Shown: piece after piece, positions 6,752-10,565 of the stretch
How positions within the stretch are numbered: the first letter of the stretch is position 1
Layout of the letters: each line of letters opens with the position of its first letter
NCBI GenBank assembly: GCA_003557825.1
Contig: PWNM01000017.1
Coordinates: 1-10,565, forward strand
Reading direction: 5' to 3'
From: Candidatus Hydrogenedentota bacterium
Lineage (GTDB): Bacteria; Hydrogenedentota; Hydrogenedentia; Hydrogenedentales; SLHB01
DNA: 10,565 nucleotides
Notes under the pieces: model-generated
Database searches by the model: none
What the model saw: only the letters and a program-made list of their open reading frames with translations
What the model was told of the DNA's origin: nothing
Position numbers and translations under genes: made by a program

Positions 6752-7903
6752 ATGAAAATCCATGAGTATCAGGCCAAAGAGTTGTTCCAGGCCTATGGCA
6801 TTCCCGCACCCGGAGGCGAGGTGGCAACCACGCCAGAGGAAGCGGTGGCGGCCGCCGAACGGATCGGCCTACCGGTAGTGCTCAAGGCCCAAGTCCATGT
6901 GGGCGGGCGCGGCAAGGCAGGCGGAGTAAAAGTCGTAACGGCGGCATCCGAAGTGGCGCCAACAGCCGAGGCAATCCTCGGCCTTACCATCAAGGACCTG
7001 CCCGTACGCAAACTCCTGGTTACGCCTGCATCGACCATCGAGAAGGAAGTGTACCTCAGTATCCTACTCGACCGTGAGGTGCGGAAGGTCGCCTTTATCG
7101 GCTGCGCCGTCGGCGGCGTAGACATCGAGACCACGGCCAAAGAGACGCCCGAGCAGATCCTGCGTCTCGATATGAGCGCTGCCGATTTACAGAATCCCCC
7201 TCGCGACCGGCTGCATGCCTTCGCACAGGACCTGTTTCCCGATCCCGGACAAGCGGATCAAACAGTCGAGATTATGGCCAAGATGGCCCGGCTTTTTACC
7301 GAGAAAGATTGCTCGTTGATCGAAATCAACCCCCTCATTCTCGATGGGGACGGTCAGGTCGTTGCCCTGGATGCCAAGGTACTGCTCGATGATAATGCCC
7401 TTTTCCGGCATCCCGATATCGATGCCCTGCGCGACATGGACAGCGAAGATGGGGACGAGCTCGATGCCAAGGCACAGGGCTTGAGCTTCATCCGTCTCGA
7501 TGGAACCATCGGGTGCATGGTCAACGGTGCGGGACTGGCCATGGCGACCATGGACACGATCAAGCACTTCGGCGGTTCGCCGGCGAACTTTCTCGATGTG
7601 GGCGGCAGCTCCGATCCCCGGAAGGTCGTGGCGGCGTTCAACCTCATACTCAAAGATCCCAACGTTAAGGTGATTCTCATCAATATTTTTGGCGGCATTA
7701 CCCGCTGCGATGATATTGCCCAAGGCATCCTTGACGCCCTCGAACAGCGGGACGTGCCCGTGCCCATTGTGGTGCGGTTGATTGGCACGAACGAAGAAGA
7801 AGGCCGGCGGCTTCTTGAGGGAACCCAGTTGACCCCGGCGGAAACGTTGGAACAAGGAGCGACAATCGCGACGAAACTCGCCGCGACGGGAGGGACGAAG
7901 TGA
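6752..7903 (+). CDS. sucC: Succinyl-CoA synthetase beta subunit (ADP-forming type)
   Basis: SucC pairs with SucD to convert succinyl-CoA, ADP (or GDP) and phosphate to succinate, CoA and ATP (or GTP) in the TCA cycle. The 383-residue length matches the E. coli protein (388). It opens with MKIHEYQAKELF, the family's conserved start. The ATP-grasp part holds Lys45 and the GGRGKAGGVK loop (51-60), and the metal-binding region includes EINP (191-194). The C-terminal ligase domain has GAGLAMATMD, NFLDVGG and NIFGGITRCD (311-320), where the phosphate and partner subunit bind. AAGGGGA precedes the ATG. The stop TGA overlaps the GTG start of sucD, so translation is probably coupled. Nucleotide preference cannot be read safely from sequence alone. 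Confidence 0.97.
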   Translation: MKIHEYQAKELFQAYGIPAPGGEVATTPEEAVAAAERIGLPVVLKAQVHVGGRGKAGGVKVVTAASEVAPTAEAILGLTIKDLPVRKLLVTPASTIEKEVYLSILLDREVRKVAFIGCAVGGVDIETTAKETPEQILRLDMSAADLQNPPRDRLHAFAQDLFPDPGQADQTVEIMAKMARLFTEKDCSLIEINPLILDGDGQVVALDAKVLLDDNALFRHPDIDALRDMDSEDGDELDAKAQGLSFIRLDGTIGCMVNGAGLAMATMDTIKHFGGSPANFLDVGGSSDPRKVVAAFNLILKDPNVKVILINIFGGITRCDDIAQGILDALEQRDVPVPIVVRLIGTNEEEGRRLLEGTQLTPAETLEQGATIATKLAATGGTK

Positions 7904-8772
7904 GTATCCTCATCAATAAAAACAGCGAGGTCATTGTCCAGGGCATAACGGGCCGAGACGGCTCCTTTCATGCCCAGCAGATGATTGAATACGGAACCAA
8001 CATCGTCGGCGGCGTGACCCCCGGTAAAGGCGGCCAGACCATCCTTGACCGGCCCGTCTTCAACAGCGTCGCCGAGGCCGTGGATGCCACCGGGGCGGAT
8101 GTGTCGGTCATGTATGTGCCTGCCAAGTTCGCCAAAGCCGCCATCATTGATGCCGCCCAGTCCACCATTTCCCTGCTCGTGGTTATCACCGAAGGCATCC
8201 CAACCCTCGATGTCCTTGAAGGGTACGAAGCCCTCCAGGCCAAGGGTATTCGGATGATCGGACCCAATTGCCCCGGACTCATCACCCCCGGCGCCAGCAA
8301 AGTGGGCATCATGCCCGGGTCCATCCATGCCCCCGGCCGTGTCGGCGTTGTCTCGCGAAGCGGTACATTGACCTACGAAATCGTCAAAGCCCTCACCGAC
8401 GCCGGAATCGGACAGTCAACGTGCATTGGTATTGGCGGCGACCCGGTTATCGGCAGTAAGTTCATCGACATCCTGACGCTTTTCGAAGAGGATGCCGAAA
8501 CGGATGCCGTGGTCATGGTTGGCGAAATTGGCGGGCAAGACGAGGTGAAGGCGGCTGAGTTTTTCCAGTCCCACATGTCCAAGCCTGTTATTGGCTTCCT
8601 GGCTGGACTGACTGCCCCGCCGGGACGCCGTATGGGCCATGCCGGGGCGATCGTCGGCGGTGAAGACGATACGGCCGACGCCAAACGGGCGCGACTCGAA
8701 GCCGCCGGCATTCCGGTAGCGCCGATCATCAGCGAGGTCACGCCGCTGGTGAAGCAGGCCCTCGGCGGATAG
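7900..8772 (+). CDS. sucD: Succinyl-CoA synthetase alpha subunit
   Basis: SucD binds CoA and carries the phosphohistidine intermediate of succinyl-CoA synthetase. Its 290 residues match the usual length. The N-terminal CoA-binding Rossmann domain shows GITGRDGSFH and GGVTPGKGG. VVSRSGTLTYE marks the start of the ligase domain. His247 in GHAGAIVGG is the expected active-site histidine, at the same position as in E. coli when the initial Met is counted. The start is GTG at 7900, inside a GTGA overlap with the sucC stop, with GGGAGGG at 7888-7894 as ribosome site. Only 20 bp separate its TAG from the end of the convergent dgt gene, and no convincing terminator is visible between them. Confidence 0.97.
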   Translation: MSILINKNSEVIVQGITGRDGSFHAQQMIEYGTNIVGGVTPGKGGQTILDRPVFNSVAEAVDATGADVSVMYVPAKFAKAAIIDAAQSTISLLVVITEGIPTLDVLEGYEALQAKGIRMIGPNCPGLITPGASKVGIMPGSIHAPGRVGVVSRSGTLTYEIVKALTDAGIGQSTCIGIGGDPVIGSKFIDILTLFEEDAETDAVVMVGEIGGQDEVKAAEFFQSHMSKPVIGFLAGLTAPPGRRMGHAGAIVGGEDDTADAKRARLEAAGIPVAPIISEVTPLVKQALGG

Positions 8773-8792
8773 GTCGGTTTCTAGAGCTGTAT

Positions 8793-9860
8793 CTACTCCG
8801 GCCAGGAGTCGGGGAAAAAGTATTTTTTGAACAGGTCCAGGGCGTAGTCGTCGGTCATGCTCGCCACGAAATCCACCGTGCGTTGTTCGAGGGAGTCCTC
8901 AGGATCTCCTTCGAGAATGTCCGCACATGGGTTGTCGAGGAGATGATAGTACAACTCCCGGACGATCTTCTTGCCCTTGCGCACTTCCCGATCGATGGGT
9001 TCGCTTGGATACAGATTCGCGTAGAGATAGGACCGTAACTCCCACGTTGCCTCGCGAACTTCGGGAGCCATGCTGATTTGGCCCGCGCCGCTTCCCGCAA
9101 TGAGGGCGCTGACCATGGCGTTAATGCGTTCGGATGGCGTTCTCCCCAACACGCGCAATGCGTCGGATGGCAATTCATCAAGAGCGATTATCCCGGCCCG
9201 CACGGCGTCGTCGATGTCATGGTTCACATAGGCGATGGCGTCGCTGATGCTCACGATGTCGCCTTCGAGTGTCGCCGCCCAAGGGCCTTCGTCCCCTTTA
9301 AGCATGGCCTTGCCCCTGGAGTGGTTCGCGATGCCGTTCCGCACCTCAAAGGTCAGGTTGAGCCCTTTGCCATGCCGGGTCGATTCCAGTTTCTCGACGA
9401 TGCGGACACTTTGATCGGTGTGGGAAAAGCCCCCTTCAAAGACTTCGTTCAGTACATGCTCGCCGGCGTGACCGAAAGGCGTATGGCCCAGATCGTGCCC
9501 GAGGGCGATAGCCTCGGTCAGATCCTCGTTTAGAAACAGGGCGCGGGCCACGGTACGGGCAATCTGCGCCACCTCGAGGGTATGCGTTAGTCGGGTACGG
9601 TAATGGTCATCGCCGGGAGCCAAAAAGACTTGTGTCTTGCGTTTGAGTCTGCGGAATGCTTTGGTGTGCAGAATACGATCTCGATCGCGCTGGAAAACGG
9701 TGCGAAAATCGTGTTCTTTTTCCGGTCGTTCGCGCCCTTGCGACTCCCCCGATAACATGGCGAAGGGACTTAGCGTTGCGCTCTCGCGGGCTTCCAATTG
9801 TTCCCGTAAAGTGGTTCCTCCAGCAGCAATGGGCTGGCGAAGCGGCTCTCCGACGGTCAT
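8793..9860 (-). CDS. dgt: Deoxyguanosinetriphosphate triphosphohydrolase-like HD protein
   Basis: A 355-residue HD-domain enzyme of the dGTPase family, which cleaves dNTPs, classically dGTP, to the deoxynucleoside and triphosphate. The N-terminal part has a REQLEARE helix and a FRTVFQRDRDRILHTKAFRRLKRKTQVF block diagnostic of the family. The metal-binding set follows: His93 in RLTHTLEV, then His122-Asp123 in GHDLGHTPFGHAGE, and a later SDAIAYVNHDIDDA. I chose the ATG at 9860 because it lies one base after the stop of the upstream phosphoesterase gene and has AAGGG 8 bases before it. A longer frame from 9965 would overlap that gene by over 100 bp with an unconserved-looking N terminus. True dGTPase specificity is unproven; many short members act on other dNTPs. 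Confidence 0.93.
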   Translation of the reverse strand: MTVGEPLRQPIAAGGTTLREQLEARESATLSPFAMLSGESQGRERPEKEHDFRTVFQRDRDRILHTKAFRRLKRKTQVFLAPGDDHYRTRLTHTLEVAQIARTVARALFLNEDLTEAIALGHDLGHTPFGHAGEHVLNEVFEGGFSHTDQSVRIVEKLESTRHGKGLNLTFEVRNGIANHSRGKAMLKGDEGPWAATLEGDIVSISDAIAYVNHDIDDAVRAGIIALDELPSDALRVLGRTPSERINAMVSALIAGSGAGQISMAPEVREATWELRSYLYANLYPSEPIDREVRKGKKIVRELYYHLLDNPCADILEGDPEDSLEQRTVDFVASMTDDYALDLFKKYFFPDSWPE

Positions 9861-9861
9861 G

Positions 9862-10565
9862 CTATTTGCCCTTGGCCAGGCGTCGGGCCAGTTCCCCCGG
9901 TAATCCCGCGTCAAGGATACGTTTGGAGCATGACTCGATGTCGTATTCGACTCGGCAATATTCAAAGGTTAACTTCTGGGCATCGAAAAATCCAAAAGCT
10001 GCCCGGGGATCCCGGTCGCGCGGTTGCCCGACAGCGCCCGGATTAATGAACGATCGGTTCGACGAGTTCAACTGCACGAAGTCACCCACATCCGCCATAT
10101 TCGTGTTGCCGGTTTCACTGAAGAATGATTTCCGATGGCTGTGGCCGAAAAAACAGGCCTTTAACGTGGCCCGCCCGTTGAGATATTCGAGCTGGCGCAT
10201 GGCGTCAAGCCAATCGATGATGTAATCGTCCCGGCTGCTTGGCGACCCGTGAACGGCGAGGAATGCCCCGCCAAACTGAATCTGTTCGGGACAGGTCGAT
10301 AACCAACGGCGATTTTCCTCGCGAAGCGCCTCGATTTGCCATTCAATGGCTCGTTTGGCCGCTGATCGAAAAAACCATGGATCCTCGAGGCCGCATACAG
10401 CCGCATCGTGATTGCCCATCACCGTGGGGATCTCCCGTTCCCGTATGATATCGACTACTTCATTTGGATTGGCGTTGTAGCCGGTCAAATCCCCCAAACA
10501 CAGCACATGATCGGGTTTTCGACGATCAATCTCCTTAAAGACCGCTTGGGTCGCCTCGAGGTTAG
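9862..10565 (-). CDS. Metallophosphoesterase (calcineurin-like), 5' partial
   Basis: The frame is open from the window edge (10565) to the TAG at 9862-9864, about 233 residues. The visible start reads NLEATQAVFKEID, normally preceded by a SDxHG metal-binding motif that lies outside the window. Next come LGDLTGYNANPNE, GNHD (10405-10416), VHGSP and GHSH (10135-10146), the ordered dimetal ligands of the Metallophos_2 (YfcE/PrpE-like) family. NPGAVGQPRDRDPRAAF is a conserved C-terminal block of this group. An internal GTG at 10506 is not the start, because it would remove conserved sequence. It would hydrolyse a phosphoester, possibly a nucleotide, cyclic nucleotide or phosphoprotein. The dgt ATG follows its stop after one base, so the two are almost certainly co-translated. 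Confidence 0.9.
   Translation of the reverse strand, partial: NLEATQAVFKEIDRRKPDHVLCLGDLTGYNANPNEVVDIIREREIPTVMGNHDAAVCGLEDPWFFRSAAKRAIEWQIEALREENRRWLSTCPEQIQFGGAFLAVHGSPSSRDDYIIDWLDAMRQLEYLNGRATLKACFFGHSHRKSFFSETGNTNMADVGDFVQLNSSNRSFINPGAVGQPRDRDPRAAFGFFDAQKLTFEYCRVEYDIESCSKRILDAGLPGELARRLAKGK

Noticed and set aside
7354..8328. Long minus-strand open frame opposite sucC-sucD
   Set aside because: It spans two certain genes on the other strand, and its composition (Gly, Asp, His, then Ser and Arg runs) is that of an antisense shadow.
8795..8809. Short inverted repeat ACTCC-N5-GGAGT between the convergent sucD and dgt ends
   Set aside because: Five-bp arms with no T-run close behind on either strand, and mostly inside the dgt coding end; too weak for a terminator.
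9861..9965. N-terminal extension of dgt by 35 residues
   Set aside because: It would lie wholly over the conserved end of the phosphoesterase gene, and the ATG at 9860 has better spacing and a ribosome site.
8793..10565. dGTPase plus phosphoesterase as an antiphage nucleotide-depletion system
   Set aside because: Some dGTPases do act in phage defence, but both proteins here look like housekeeping family members, and no defence gene, mobile element or atypical composition surrounds them.

Overview
The window reads as an ordinary, gene-dense bacterial chromosome segment, moderately GC-rich by eye, with an AT-richer patch around 1880-2240. A Tat-exported Gfo/Idh/MocA oxidoreductase is typical of Planctomycetota, Verrucomicrobiota, Lentisphaerota, Hydrogenedentota and some Bacteroidota. 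That makes a PVC- or Hydrogenedentota-like organism a reasonable but unproven guess. No insertion sequence, phage gene, tRNA, rRNA or CRISPR array was recognised.

Layout: positions 1-8772 are read rightwards and 8793-10565 leftwards, so the two blocks converge at about 8773-8792. The right-going block opens with the C-terminal TOBE domain of an ABC transporter ATPase, cut by the window edge. Next comes a well-formed sigma70-like promoter and the exported Gfo/Idh/MocA oxidoreductase, closed by a perfect 13-bp stem hairpin. A poorly explained spacer (1778-2244) follows, holding a 49-codon ORF with a strong ribosome binding site and an overlapping antisense ORF. Then come a Cu(I) P-type ATPase with three N-terminal cysteine-rich metal-binding modules, a short-chain dehydrogenase 32 bp behind it, a YhbY-type ribosome-assembly protein, a hot-dog thioesterase, and the succinyl-CoA synthetase pair sucC-sucD, which overlap by 4 bp. 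The left-going block is a metallophosphoesterase (5' end outside the window) coupled to a dGTPase-like HD hydrolase.

The genes cover unrelated jobs: sugar or carbohydrate redox chemistry in the envelope, copper efflux, ribosome assembly, acyl-CoA and TCA-cycle metabolism, and nucleotide turnover. Only three pairings look functionally tight: sucC-sucD, the phosphoesterase-dgt pair (1 nt apart) and possibly the copper ATPase with the dehydrogenase. I do not see a convincing new multi-gene system. The points most worth a second look are the 1778-2244 spacer, the metal-binding architecture of the copper ATPase, and several inverted repeats upstream of genes.
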